Origin: Gemmobacter nectariphilus
GTDB taxonomy: Bacteria > Pseudomonadota > Alphaproteobacteria > Rhodobacterales > Rhodobacteraceae
Length of the DNA stretch: 64,000 nucleotides
Reading direction: 5' to 3'
NCBI GenBank assembly: GCA_020721445.1
Contig: DYMU01000003.1
Span: forward strand, 62,001-126,000
Shown: piece by piece, positions 1 through 8,784 of the stretch
Position numbering within the stretch: position 1 is the stretch's first letter
Layout of the letters: the number at the start of each line of letters is the position of its first letter
Position numbers and translations under genes: made by a program
The notes under the pieces: generated by a model
The model's database searches: none
The model's input: the letters and a program-made list of their open reading frames with translations, nothing else
Told to the model about the DNA's origin: nothing

Positions 1-1331
1 GCAGCAGTCCCCATAGCCGCGTTTTTTCGCAGCGCCCCTGTGGTGGGGTCGTTGTCCTGGACGCAGCGCCCGGCCACCCACGTGGCCCGGATGGCGCGGT
101 CATCGCCCATCATGATGGTCGGGAAAACCGCTTGCCAGATGTCGCGGGCGCGCTGCGTTGCCTGTGCAATGGCAGGGGTCGAGCAGAGGTTGACCACCAC
201 CAGATCGGCCTCGGCCCCCACGGTGATATTGCCGATCAGGTGATCGGCGTGCAGGGCGCGGGCGCTGCCGACGGTGGCCAGCCACCACAATTCGGCCGGG
301 TGCAGCGCGCGTCCCTTCAGTTGCGCCACCTCATAGGCCGAGGCCATGGTGCGCAACATCGAAAACGAAGACCCGCCGCCCGTATCGGTGGCAAGCCCGA
401 TGCGGTGGCCTGCCGCCTTTAGCCCGCCCATGTCGAACAGGCCGGACCCGATGAAGGTGTTGGACGTGGGGCAATGGATCAGGCTGGCATCGGCTTGCAG
501 AATGCGGGCCTTTTCGCGGTCCTCCAGCCAGATCGCATGACCATAAAGCGCGCCTCGGCCCAGCAGGCCGTGGCGTTCATACGTGTCCAGATAATCGCGC
601 GCGCTGGGAAACAACTGGCGGACCCAGGCAATCTCGTCGGTCTGTTCCGACAGGTGGGTTTGCATCAGGCAACCGGGATTGGCGGCCCAAAGCGCCCCCA
701 AAGCCTCCAGCTGCGCCTCGGTCGAGGTGGGCGCAAAGCGTGGCGTGATCACATAGGACGCGCGACTCCGCCCATGCCATTTCGTCAGCAACCGTGCCGA
801 GTCGTCATGGGCGGTCCGGGCGGTGTCGCGCAGGCCGTCGGGGGCGTTGCGGTCCATGCAGGTCTTGCCGGCCCAGACCCGCTGATTGCGCGCGGCGGCG
901 GCGGTAAAGAACGCATCCACGCTTTCGGGGTGGATGGTGCAGTAGGAACAGACCGAGGTGGTTCCGTTTGAAAGGGTCAGGTCCAGATAGCGGTTTGCCA
1001 CCTCTGACGCATAGGAAAGGTTCGAAAACCGCATTTCTTCGGGGAAGGTATAGGTGTTCAGCCAGTCGATAAGGCGCTTGCCCCAGGATGCAATGATGGC
1101 GGTTTGTGGGTAATGGGCGTGGGCATCGACAAACCCCGCACTGATCAGCGCCTGGCCGTAGTCGGTAACACGCGCCTGCGGGTTGCTGCGGCGCAGGGCA
1201 TCAGCCGCCCCGACAGCGACAATGCGGCCCGCTTCGATCACCACCGCTTCGTCCAGCGCGGCGGCGTCAGGGCCAATCCCGAAGGGATCGGCGGTGAAAT
1301 GCAGCACTTGGCCCAGAAGCAGGTCGGTCAT
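1..1331 (-). CDS. guaD: Guanine deaminase, 3' end cut by window edge
   Basis: Zinc amidohydrolase that converts guanine to xanthine and ammonia in purine salvage and catabolism. The translation carries the metal-binding HAHYPQ motif at residues 71-76, a QTHLSE block and a DTGGGSSFS segment, all typical of guanine deaminases rather than of other amidohydrolases. I chose the ATG at 1331 (MTDLLLGQ) because an AAGGG sits seven bases upstream; an in-frame ATG at 1337 has no room for a ribosome site. About 443 codons are visible and no stop is reached, so only a short C-terminal piece should lie outside the window. It is divergent from mgtE with about 117 bp between them. Confidence 0.88.
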   Translation of the reverse strand, partial: MTDLLLGQVLHFTADPFGIGPDAAALDEAVVIEAGRIVAVGAADALRRSNPQARVTDYGQALISAGFVDAHAHYPQTAIIASWGKRLIDWLNTYTFPEEMRFSNLSYASEVANRYLDLTLSNGTTSVCSYCTIHPESVDAFFTAAAARNQRVWAGKTCMDRNAPDGLRDTARTAHDDSARLLTKWHGRSRASYVITPRFAPTSTEAQLEALGALWAANPGCLMQTHLSEQTDEIAWVRQLFPSARDYLDTYERHGLLGRGALYGHAIWLEDREKARILQADASLIHCPTSNTFIGSGLFDMGGLKAAGHRIGLATDTGGGSSFSMLRTMASAYEVAQLKGRALHPAELWWLATVGSARALHADHLIGNITVGAEADLVVVNLCSTPAIAQATQRARDIWQAVFPTIMMGDDRAIRATWVAGRCVQDNDPTTGALRKNAAMGTA

Positions 1332-1448
1332 CAGCATACCCTTGTGTCGCGCGCAGGCTACCCGGTTTTCGAGCAGGGTAAAACCACCGATGCCCCCTGT
1401 TTGCCGCAACCGGCTTTCGCTACTGTGGCGCGAACGAATGGGGGTGGC

Positions 1449-2819
1449 ATGGCAGAAGATCGGCGCGGCGAAGACGAAGATGGTTTGGATGCGCGCCGGG
1501 TGTCGGCCATTCTGGCGGCAGTCGAGGCCGATGACGCCAGCACCCTGAACGACCTGCTGGAACCGCTGCACCCCGCCGATGTGGCCGACCTTCTGGAACA
1601 GATCCGCCCCGATGCAAGGCGGCATCTGCTGGCGCTGTGGTCGCGCGAAATTGACGGCGACATCCTGTCGGAAATCTCGGATGCGATCCGCGAAGAGGTG
1701 ATCACCTCGATGCCGCCCGAGGTGGTGGCCGAGGCGGTGCGCGATCTGGACACCGATGATGTCGTCGACATTCTGGAAGACCTGGAAGAACCGGCGCAAG
1801 AGGCCATTCTCAGCGCGCTGGACGGCGTCGACCGGGTGGCGGTTGAACAGGCGATGTCCTACCCGGAATACTCGGCCGGGCGCCTGATGCAGCGCGAAGT
1901 GGTCGTGGCCCCGTCGCACTGGACCGTGGGCGAGATGATCGAGCATCTGCGCAATGCCGACTGGTTGCCCGACCAGTTCTACCACGTCATTCTGGTGGAC
2001 CCGCGGATGAAGCCAGTGGCCTATGTCACGCTGGGGCGGCTGCTGTCAGCCCGGCGCGAGGTGGCGTTGAATGACATTGTCGAAGACAGTTTTCGTACCA
2101 TCGAGGCCAGCGAACCCGAGGCCGATGTCGCCTATCTGTTCAACCAGTATCACCTGATTTCATGCCCCGTGGTCGATGCCGCCGGGCGGCTGGTCGGGGT
2201 GATTACGATCGACGACGCGATGAACGTGCTGGACGAAGAGCACCAGGAAGACATGCTGCGCATGGCCGGTGTCGATGATGAGGCAACGCTGGCCGACACG
2301 GTGTGGGAGGCCACCAAGGGCCGGGCGCTGTGGCTGTTTGTCAACCTGCTGACAGCCATTCTGGCCAGTCTGGTGATCGGGATGTTTGCCGATACCATTG
2401 ACCAGATGGTGGCCTTGGCGGTGCTGATGCCGATTGTTGCCAGCATGGGCGGCAACGCGGGCACCCAGTCGATGACGGTGGCGGTGCGGGCCTTGGCCAC
2501 CCGCGATCTGACACCGCGCAACGCCCCGCGGGTGATCCGGCGCGAGGTGGCGGTGGGGGCGATCAACGGCGCCGTATTCGGGCTGATCATGGCGCTGGTG
2601 GCGGGGTTGTGGTTCGGCATGCCGATGCTGGCCGTGGTGATCGGCCTTGCGATGCTGATGACGCTGATGGCGGCGGCCTTGGGTGGCATCGTGATCCCGA
2701 TGGCGCTGGAACGGGCCGGGATAGACCCGGCGCTAGCCTCGGGCCCGTTCGTGACCACGGTCACCGATGTTGTGGGGTTCTTTGCCTTCCTTGGGCTGGC
2801 GACATGGGTGCTGATGTGA
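1449..2819 (+). CDS. mgtE: Magnesium transporter MgtE
   Basis: Homodimeric inner-membrane Mg2+ channel gated by cytosolic Mg2+. The 456-residue product is the usual length. It has an acidic helical N domain (about residues 15-130), a CBS pair (about 135-260, including VVDAAGRLVGVITIDDA) and five predicted membrane segments (about 290-456) with the family hallmark GGNAGTQS. The frame is open further upstream, but the ATG at 1449 just after GGGGTGG gives the expected N-terminus (MAEDRRGEDEDG). Its 3' end overlaps the folate cyclo-ligase gene by 16 bp, so the two are probably co-transcribed. I see no Mg2+ riboswitch-like leader in the short upstream gap. Confidence 0.93.
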   Translation: MAEDRRGEDEDGLDARRVSAILAAVEADDASTLNDLLEPLHPADVADLLEQIRPDARRHLLALWSREIDGDILSEISDAIREEVITSMPPEVVAEAVRDLDTDDVVDILEDLEEPAQEAILSALDGVDRVAVEQAMSYPEYSAGRLMQREVVVAPSHWTVGEMIEHLRNADWLPDQFYHVILVDPRMKPVAYVTLGRLLSARREVALNDIVEDSFRTIEASEPEADVAYLFNQYHLISCPVVDAAGRLVGVITIDDAMNVLDEEHQEDMLRMAGVDDEATLADTVWEATKGRALWLFVNLLTAILASLVIGMFADTIDQMVALAVLMPIVASMGGNAGTQSMTVAVRALATRDLTPRNAPRVIRREVAVGAINGAVFGLIMALVAGLWFGMPMLAVVIGLAMLMTLMAAALGGIVIPMALERAGIDPALASGPFVTTVTDVVGFFAFLGLATWVLM

Positions 2820-3352
2820 AGGCTGCGGCGCGCAAGGCTGCGTTCGCAGCGCGCCGCGCCGCCTTTGCTGCGGGGCGGGGGCAGGCGGCCGAACTGCTGG
2901 CCGACGTGCTGGCCGCGCATCCGGGTCGCACCTTGGCAGGCTATATGCCGATGCGCACCGAGATCGACCCGCTGCCGGCGATGGCCGCGCATCAAGGCCC
3001 GGTCGGCGTGCCGGTGATCATCGGTCCGGAGCAGCCCCTGCGGTTTCGCGAATGGTCCCCCGGTTGCCCGATGGAGCCGGGGGCTTTTGGCGCGCTGATC
3101 CCGTCAGGCGGGGCCTGGGTTGACCCCGAGGTGCTGATTGTTCCGCTGCTGGCCTATGATGCGCGGGGCTATCGGCTGGGCTATGGCGGCGGGTATTATG
3201 ACCGCACCCTTGCCGCGCTGCGCGTGCGCCACCCGGTGCTGGCGGTCGGCTTTGCCTTTGCCGCGCAGCAGGTGCTGCAGGTGCCAACCGATGCCACCGA
3301 TCAGCGTCTGGACATGATTGTGACCGACCTGGGTGTCACCCACTTCTCTTGA
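2804..3352 (+). CDS. 5-formyltetrahydrofolate cyclo-ligase
   Basis: ATP-dependent enzyme that returns 5-formyl-THF to the active folate pool as 5,10-methenyl-THF. The 182-residue product ends with the family signature GYRLGYGGGYYDRTLA and a C-terminal GFAFAAQQV...PTDATDQ segment. The start is the ATG at 2804, inside the end of mgtE; a GTG at 2816 is the alternative and would remove only four residues. The reading frame extends further upstream only as a shadow of mgtE. It is followed at once by a convergent-gene boundary that contains a dispersed repeat copy. Confidence 0.9.
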   Translation: MGADVKAAARKAAFAARRAAFAAGRGQAAELLADVLAAHPGRTLAGYMPMRTEIDPLPAMAAHQGPVGVPVIIGPEQPLRFREWSPGCPMEPGAFGALIPSGGAWVDPEVLIVPLLAYDARGYRLGYGGGYYDRTLAALRVRHPVLAVGFAFAAQQVLQVPTDATDQRLDMIVTDLGVTHFS

Positions 3353-3355
3353 GCT

Positions 3356-3395
3356 ATTGCTGCTTGAGAAATACTCCGGGGTCCGGGGCAGAGGC
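3356..3395 (-). repeat. Dispersed intergenic element, copy A
   Basis: Read on the minus strand, a GC-rich stretch leads into CCCGGAGTATTTCTCAAGCA then GCAA. This matches copy C at 33071-33093 (GGAGTATTT, three bases, CAAGCAGCAA) and more loosely the CCAAGAGGAA copies elsewhere in the window. It fills the 70-bp gap between two convergent genes. Confidence 0.55.
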
Positions 3396-3421
3396 CCGGG
3401 GGTTCCACAGACATCCCCGCC

Positions 3422-4735
3422 TCAACGGGCAATCGCCTCTTGCCGCACGAACATGTTGGCCCATGCACGGTCGATCAGGTCGGGGCGCATCTGATAGGGC
3501 AGGCCCTCGAACTCACAGATCGCGATCATCTGGTCGATCAGGAAGGTCGGCTGATAATTGGCGAAATTGTTCTCGATTGTCGGGTATTTGGTCTTGAGCA
3601 TGTGCAGAAGCGTGGCCTCATCCAGCGGGATCTTTTTCTTGCGCGCGACCATGGCGAAGATTTTCAGGAACATTTCCTGATTGGGGCCATCGACCTTGAT
3701 CTTGAAGAAAATCCGGCGCAGGGCCGCGCCGTCGAAAATCTCGTTCGGATGGAAGTTGGTCGAAAAGATCACCAGCGTGTCAAACGGCACGGTGAACTTT
3801 TCACCCGATTGCAGCGACAGGATATCGCGGCCTTCTTCCAGCGGCACGATCCAGCGGTTGACCAGCTTTTGCGGTGGTTCCACCTGACGGCCAAGGTCGT
3901 CTACGATGAAGATCCCGCCCGAGGCTTTCAACTGCAAGGGTGCCTGATAGGTGCGGGCGACGGGGTTGTATTTCAGGTCCAGCATGTCCAGCGTCAACTC
4001 ACCACCGGTCACCACCGAGGGGCGTTCGCAATAGACATAGCGCGCGTCAAACCGCCCCGAGGTGCGGCGCAGCGAACTGGGGTCGTCAACGGCCTCTTCT
4101 GCCGAAGAATGCACGATGGGGTCATAGACCGTGATGACCTGGCCGGAATATTCCAGCGCGCGCGGGATATAGATCTTGTCGCCCATTGCGGCGCGGATAC
4201 CGTTCGAGATGGACGATTTGCCGTTGCCGGGCGGGCCATAAAGCAGGATCGACCGGCCCGAGGTGATGGCAGGCCCCAGATGGCCCAGCAGATCGGGCGG
4301 CAGGATCAGGTGACCCATTGACGCCACAAGCTGTTCGCGGGTCAGGCGGATGTTGCGCACCGACTGGCGTTTCATCTGCTCGGCATAGGCGGCCATCGGC
4401 ACCGGCATCGCGCCGAAATATTCCGATTGCGACAGGGCATCCAGCGCCCGCGCCTTGCCGCTGTCGGTCAGTTGATAGCCCATTTCGTTGCCGCTGGTGG
4501 CATGCAGGGTGCCCATGGCCTCGATCAGCTTCTGGCCCCGGGCCACGTCGATCAACTCTTGCGTCAGCGGCACCGAAAGCGCGATCACTCGGCTGATATC
4601 GGACACAAGGTCAAGGTTCATGCGGAAAATGGATTTCAGCAGGATATCGCGCATCATCACCATCGACAGGCCGGTGTCGGCCAGGGTCTTGGGCGATGGC
4701 GGGGCGGTCACATTGGGCGTGAGCGGCATGTTCAT
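3422..4735 (-). CDS. AAA+ ATPase at the end of the Tad pilus locus
   Basis: Predicted cytosolic ATPase of 437 residues. An N-terminal region of about 150 residues without a recognised domain precedes the nucleotide-binding core. The core has Walker A GPPGNGKS, Walker B GGIFIVDD, a sensor-1-like VIFSTNFHPNEI and an arginine-rich ALRRIFFKI, which together indicate an AAA+ fold. It lies 82 bp downstream of cpaA on the same strand and looks like the last gene of the locus. Its substrate is unknown; a role in assembling or remodelling the pilus machine is inferred from position only. Start is ATG 4735; ATG 4729 is equally possible. Confidence 0.8.
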   Translation of the reverse strand: MNMPLTPNVTAPPSPKTLADTGLSMVMMRDILLKSIFRMNLDLVSDISRVIALSVPLTQELIDVARGQKLIEAMGTLHATSGNEMGYQLTDSGKARALDALSQSEYFGAMPVPMAAYAEQMKRQSVRNIRLTREQLVASMGHLILPPDLLGHLGPAITSGRSILLYGPPGNGKSSISNGIRAAMGDKIYIPRALEYSGQVITVYDPIVHSSAEEAVDDPSSLRRTSGRFDARYVYCERPSVVTGGELTLDMLDLKYNPVARTYQAPLQLKASGGIFIVDDLGRQVEPPQKLVNRWIVPLEEGRDILSLQSGEKFTVPFDTLVIFSTNFHPNEIFDGAALRRIFFKIKVDGPNQEMFLKIFAMVARKKKIPLDEATLLHMLKTKYPTIENNFANYQPTFLIDQMIAICEFEGLPYQMRPDLIDRAWANMFVRQEAIAR

Positions 4736-4816
4736 GCAAGGTAACCTGATGTTGCGCGCCGGTCACCGGCGCGTTCAAAGCGGAAACCATCCGGCGCAAC
4801 GCGCCGAAAAGCTTCC

Positions 4817-5347
4817 CTACATCTGGCCTTGAATTATGAACAAAAGATGGAAAATCAGTGTTGCCGCCAAGGCCAACCCCATCGGGAAATCCTTGTTGGT
4901 CCAACTGACCCAGTCTGGTGTGGCGCGGCGCAAGGGGCCGATCATCCGGGCGGTGCGGTGCAGGATGAACGCGCTGATCAGGCAGCTGGCGGCAAGCACA
5001 AACACCGGGCGCCAATCGCTGCCGACAAAGAACGGTGCCATGGCGGTGGCAAACTTGGCATCGCCCGCCCCGATCAGCCGAAGGGCATTGGCGACAAAGC
5101 CGATCACCAGCGTGACCGCCGCCAAGGCCCAGCCCCAGGCCCAAGACATCAGTGGCAATCCGGTCAGCCAGACCGCGGGCAGGCCGATCAGCAGCCAGAC
5201 GCCCAGCAAGGCGATCATGGCCTTGTTGGGGATCTTCATGAACTTCATGTCACTGAACGCCACCCAGACACCGATGCCGAGGGCAAAGGGCAAGAACGCA
5301 ATGGCAGCACCCAGTGTCAGCGGCGCAAGGGTCGGCAGGTCGAACAT
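4817..5347 (-). CDS. cpaA: Prepilin peptidase, CpaA/TadV type (A24)
   Basis: Inner-membrane aspartyl protease that removes the leader peptide of Flp prepilins. The 176-residue protein is almost entirely hydrophobic with about six membrane segments. The two catalytic aspartates expected for the A24 family are visible in FSDMKFMKIPN and in the GxGD-type motif GAGDAKF. It has the short form typical of Tad systems, without the methyltransferase domain of PilD. It follows the TPR gene by three bases, so translation is coupled within the tad operon. Confidence 0.88.
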   Translation of the reverse strand: MFDLPTLAPLTLGAAIAFLPFALGIGVWVAFSDMKFMKIPNKAMIALLGVWLLIGLPAVWLTGLPLMSWAWGWALAAVTLVIGFVANALRLIGAGDAKFATAMAPFFVGSDWRPVFVLAASCLISAFILHRTARMIGPLRRATPDWVSWTNKDFPMGLALAATLIFHLLFIIQGQM

Positions 5348-5350
5348 TGC

Positions 5351-6196
5351 TCAGGCCTCAAGCGCGGCAAGACTGCGGGCGGCGGTCTCAAAATGTTGCG
5401 GGTGGGTTTCAACGGCCTCGCGCAAAAGCTGTTTGCCGACGTTGACATCGCCCTGCTTGATCGCGGTCAGCGCCAGCGTATACAGCAGCTCGGCCTTTTC
5501 CGACTGGCTCATCTTGACCACGGGCAATTCGTATTTGCGTTGGGTGCCGCGCGCCAGCACCAGATTGTTCTTGGTGGTGAAGGTTGTCGGATCATAGGTC
5601 AGCGCCTGCATGAACAGCTTTTCCGCCCCGGCAGCGTCACCGCGCGTCAGCTTGGAAAAGCCCCAGTTGTTCAGCACGCCCGAAGGCTTGGTGGTCATCC
5701 CCGACGCGATCTCGTAAAAGCTGTCGGCCTTCTTCCAGTTTTTCTTGCTGTCGGCGATCATCGCCTCAAGCCGATAGCGTTCAAAGGTCTCGAACGTTGG
5801 CGGCACCTTGTTCAACTCGGCCTCGGCGGCGGGCCATTCGTTGGCGCGGATCAACGCGTCGGCCAAACCGACGCGGTCTTCATTGCCCGCCTCGGGCAGC
5901 AGCAGAACGCTGCGCCAGACGGCGGCAGCGTCTTGCGGGCGGCCCGCGCGGACCAGTGATTTGGCCAACCCGCGTTTCAGGTCAATCCGGTCCGGGTTCT
6001 GTTCGGCGGTGCGCTTGAAATAGGCAACTGCCTCATCCGGGTCACCCACCGTCAGCATGATGTCGGAAAGGTTGGATTCGTCGATGACGTTCACGTCTTT
6101 CAGGGCACGTTGCACCTCGGCGTCCGGCGATTTCGCACAAGCCCCAAGAATGACCATGCCGGACAGGCACAGTGCCACAAACATCGGTCGGCGCAT
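5351..6196 (-). CDS. TPR lipoprotein of the Tad locus (TadD-like)
   Basis: Predicted outer-membrane-associated lipoprotein of 281 residues. The N-terminus is a lipoprotein signal with lipobox LGAC (cysteine near residue 20). The rest is a run of helical TPR-like repeats, for example DPDEAVAYFKRTAEQNP and NNWGFSKLTRGDAAGAEKLF. In Tad systems a TPR lipoprotein (TadD/pilotin type) helps place the secretin, and this is the likely role. The neighbouring upstream gene encodes a second, shorter TPR lipoprotein, so two such proteins are present. Confidence 0.8.
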   Translation of the reverse strand: MRRPMFVALCLSGMVILGACAKSPDAEVQRALKDVNVIDESNLSDIMLTVGDPDEAVAYFKRTAEQNPDRIDLKRGLAKSLVRAGRPQDAAAVWRSVLLLPEAGNEDRVGLADALIRANEWPAAEAELNKVPPTFETFERYRLEAMIADSKKNWKKADSFYEIASGMTTKPSGVLNNWGFSKLTRGDAAGAEKLFMQALTYDPTTFTTKNNLVLARGTQRKYELPVVKMSQSEKAELLYTLALTAIKQGDVNVGKQLLREAVETHPQHFETAARSLAALEA

Positions 6197-6233
6197 TTAT
6201 GCGTCCTCTTATCCTGCTCGAGTCCTTGCCCCG

Positions 6234-6836
6234 CTACAGTTCGGACAACAGCTCATACGTGCTGTAGCCCCGCCGCACGAGGGTGAACTTCGGTGTTTCC
6301 TCGGGTTCAGCATACACATCGTCCTGGCTTTTTGCGATGGCGCGTTTCAGGTTTTCGCGGATCGCGTCCGTTTGGCCACTATCGGCACCAAAGGCCCGCT
6401 GGAAGAACAACTTCGCCTCGCCATATTGGCCACGCTCCATCAGCACGACGCCCAGATTGTTCAGCGCGGGCACGAAATTGGGGTCTTCCTTCACCGCGTC
6501 ACGCAACAGCTTTTCAGCCTGGTTCAACCGCTTGAGATGCAGGTTGGCCGACCCCAGGGCCGAGAGGACATCAACCGTAAAGCCCTGCTCGCCTGCGGCG
6601 CGCAGATAGGCTTTCAGCGCTAGGTCATATTCCGCTGCCGCCATCATCCGGTGGCCGACGATCAGGCCATCGACAGACTCTTCACGCGGATCAACGCCGA
6701 ACGGATCGCTGCGGGTGGCATCGGGTCCCGATCTGAAAAGACCTGCGCCGCCTGTGCCGGTACAGGCGGCGATGGCAAAGGTAAGGGCCAATACGGCAAA
6801 CAGGCTTGTGCGGGACGACAGGGATTCAACCTCCAC
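6234..6836 (-). CDS. tadD: TPR lipoprotein TadD
   Basis: A 200-residue predicted lipoprotein with a hydrophobic leader ending in IAAC, followed by TPR units (ALGSANLHLKRLNQAEKLL and NLGVVLMERGQYGEAKLFF). TadD proteins are thought to act as pilotins for the Tad secretin. The frame opens with GTG 6836, overlapping the end of tadC by 11 bp. A strong GGAGG lies just inside that point, so initiation slightly downstream, for example at CTG 6821, cannot be excluded. Confidence 0.8.
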   Translation of the reverse strand: MEVESLSSRTSLFAVLALTFAIAACTGTGGAGLFRSGPDATRSDPFGVDPREESVDGLIVGHRMMAAAEYDLALKAYLRAAGEQGFTVDVLSALGSANLHLKRLNQAEKLLRDAVKEDPNFVPALNNLGVVLMERGQYGEAKLFFQRAFGADSGQTDAIRENLKRAIAKSQDDVYAEPEETPKFTLVRRGYSTYELLSEL

Positions 6837-7797
6837 CCATCTGCGTTGCGAATTTGAACAACGAAGGCCCGATCAAGATAACCAGAAGCGGCGGCAGGGT
6901 GAAGAGCATTGTGCCCAGTGTCAGCTTTGTCGGGATGGTGTTGGCCTTTTCTTCCGCGCGCATGATCCGTTTGTCGCGCATTTCTGCAGAATACACCCGC
7001 AGCGCATCGGCGATCGAGGTGCCAAAGCTGGCAGACTGGATCAGTGTGGTGACGAAAGAGGTGATGTCGGGCAGACCAACCCGGTCCGCCATATCGCGCA
7101 GCACCACCACCCGTTCCTTGCCAGCCTTCATTTCCTGCGCCACGGTTTCGAATTCTTCGCCCAAGGCGGGGTAACCGTTCTTGGCTTCGTGGCCGACCCG
7201 GATGATCGACTGATCCAGCGATTGCCCGGCCTCGACGCAGACCAGCATCATGTCCAGTGCATCGGGAAAGCCACGGGTGATTTCCTGCTGACGCATCGCG
7301 ACGCGCCGCGTGACCCAGTATTGCGGAAAGTAATAGCCGATCGCGGCAGGCAGGATGGTATACAAGACCATGGCTTGCGTCGTCATTTCCTGCTGCGTCG
7401 ATTGCAGCCAGGCGTAGACCAGCCCCAGCACCAGAACGCCAAGGCCAAGTGCAAACTGCGAGAAGTGGAACATGCGCACCGCGCCCTTGCCGCGATATCC
7501 TGCGCGCAGCAACTTCATCTTGGTGGCGGACAATTCCTCGGCGCTGGCCGGTTCCAGATATTTGGCAAAGCGTTCCAGCTTGTCGGCGCGCGGGCCCCCC
7601 CTTCGCAGCTTTTCGACCGAGTGTTCCTTGCCCGTGCGCTGTTCGCGGATGCGGGCAAGAGGGTCGCGTTCCTGTTTGAACAGCGACGGCAAAGTGATCA
7701 GGATCAAGGCTAGGCCAACCCCACCCAGGGCGAGCAATGGCCCCATCGGGCCCAACCAGGTGGTCAACAGTGCGGTGAGGGAGTCAAAGATCTGCAT
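6826..7797 (-). CDS. tadC: Tad pilus inner-membrane platform protein TadC
   Basis: Polytopic platform protein of the GspF/TadC family, 323 residues. It works with TadB and the TadA ATPase to extrude the pilus. Membrane segments are visible near the N-terminus (about 20-35), in the middle (about 115-135 and 140-160) and at the C-terminus (about 290-310). The conserved cytoplasmic GspF block includes FPDALDMMLVCVEAGQSLDQ and the SFGTSIADALRVYSAEMRD segment. It lies seven bases after tadB and overlaps tadD. Confidence 0.9.
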   Translation of the reverse strand: MQIFDSLTALLTTWLGPMGPLLALGGVGLALILITLPSLFKQERDPLARIREQRTGKEHSVEKLRRGGPRADKLERFAKYLEPASAEELSATKMKLLRAGYRGKGAVRMFHFSQFALGLGVLVLGLVYAWLQSTQQEMTTQAMVLYTILPAAIGYYFPQYWVTRRVAMRQQEITRGFPDALDMMLVCVEAGQSLDQSIIRVGHEAKNGYPALGEEFETVAQEMKAGKERVVVLRDMADRVGLPDITSFVTTLIQSASFGTSIADALRVYSAEMRDKRIMRAEEKANTIPTKLTLGTMLFTLPPLLVILIGPSLFKFATQMGGG

Positions 7798-7804
7798 GTT
7801 GGCC

Positions 7805-8773
7805 TCAAACCTGAATATTCGTCATGATTTTCATATAGATGATATTGATCGTCAGCATGATGCCGACAAAGATCCCAGCCGGGACGAAGGCCGAGCTGTC
7901 TTTCACGTCGTCGTAATAGGTGGGGTCCAGCATGTTGATCGCGATCAGGGCGAGCAGCGGAAAGCCGGACAGAAACATTCCTGACCATTTCGCCTCGGCG
8001 GTGATGGCCCTGACTCTGCGGAACAGCTTGTAGCGCGCGCGGATCACCTTGGCCAAACCGTCGAGGATCTCGGCCAGATTGCCGCCCGATTGCTGCTGGA
8101 TCGTCACAGAGACAGCCAGAAAGCGCAAATCCTGGTTGTCCATCCGGTCGGCAAAGGATTTCAGACTTTCGGTGACGTTGCGCCCATAGGCGGCCTCATC
8201 CGAGATGAACCCGAATTCGGTGCCCAACGGGTCGGGAACCTCTTTGGCGACGATGCTGATCGCCGAGGCGAAGGGATGGCCAACCCGCAATGATCGCACC
8301 ATCAACTCGACCGCATCCGCCAGCTGTTCTTCCAGCAAGTTCATGCGCTTGTTGGCCATTTTGTTGACCCAGAAATAGACCCCGCCCACACCCATCAAGA
8401 CCGCCACCACGCCGCGCACCGGGTCGGCAACGCTGGTGCCATACATCATGGCGACATAGGCAAACACGGCGGCAACGGCCATGATGCCGACCAGTTGCTT
8501 GGGCGAGAAGGCGATATTGGCCTTTTGCGCCTTGTTTGCCAGCAGCGCATAAAGCGGGATGCCGCGCGACGACATGTGCTGGCTCATCTCCTTGCGGAGT
8601 TGCTCCAGAACCTGTTCACGGTTGCCGTTCTTTTGCATCAGCGCAAGACGGCGGCTGACGCGGCTGTCCATGCTGATGGATTTGCCAAACGCCACCAGAT
8701 ACAGGCCCTGCACAAGGGCCACCACTGCGGCGAAGATCATCACATAAATCAGGGGGGCAGCAGAGATTTCCAT
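7805..8773 (-). CDS. tadB: Tad pilus inner-membrane platform protein TadB
   Basis: Second GspF-family platform protein, 322 residues, paralogous to TadC. The conserved block LADAVELMVRSLRVGHPFAS is followed by the RMDNQDLRFLAVSVTIQQQ and GGNLAEILDGLAKVIRAR segments typical of TadB. Four membrane segments are predicted, two near the N-terminus and two near the C-terminus. It starts 11 bases after tadA stops, so the tadA-tadB-tadC order of Tad loci is kept. Confidence 0.92.
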   Translation of the reverse strand: MEISAAPLIYVMIFAAVVALVQGLYLVAFGKSISMDSRVSRRLALMQKNGNREQVLEQLRKEMSQHMSSRGIPLYALLANKAQKANIAFSPKQLVGIMAVAAVFAYVAMMYGTSVADPVRGVVAVLMGVGGVYFWVNKMANKRMNLLEEQLADAVELMVRSLRVGHPFASAISIVAKEVPDPLGTEFGFISDEAAYGRNVTESLKSFADRMDNQDLRFLAVSVTIQQQSGGNLAEILDGLAKVIRARYKLFRRVRAITAEAKWSGMFLSGFPLLALIAINMLDPTYYDDVKDSSAFVPAGIFVGIMLTINIIYMKIMTNIQV

Positions 8774-8784
8774 GGGTCTGTTCC

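Noticed and set aside
1104-1448. N-terminal extension of MgtE
   Set aside because: The frame is open upstream, but the sequence overlaps the guanine deaminase gene and the ATG at 1449 has a suitable ribosome site and family-like N-terminus.
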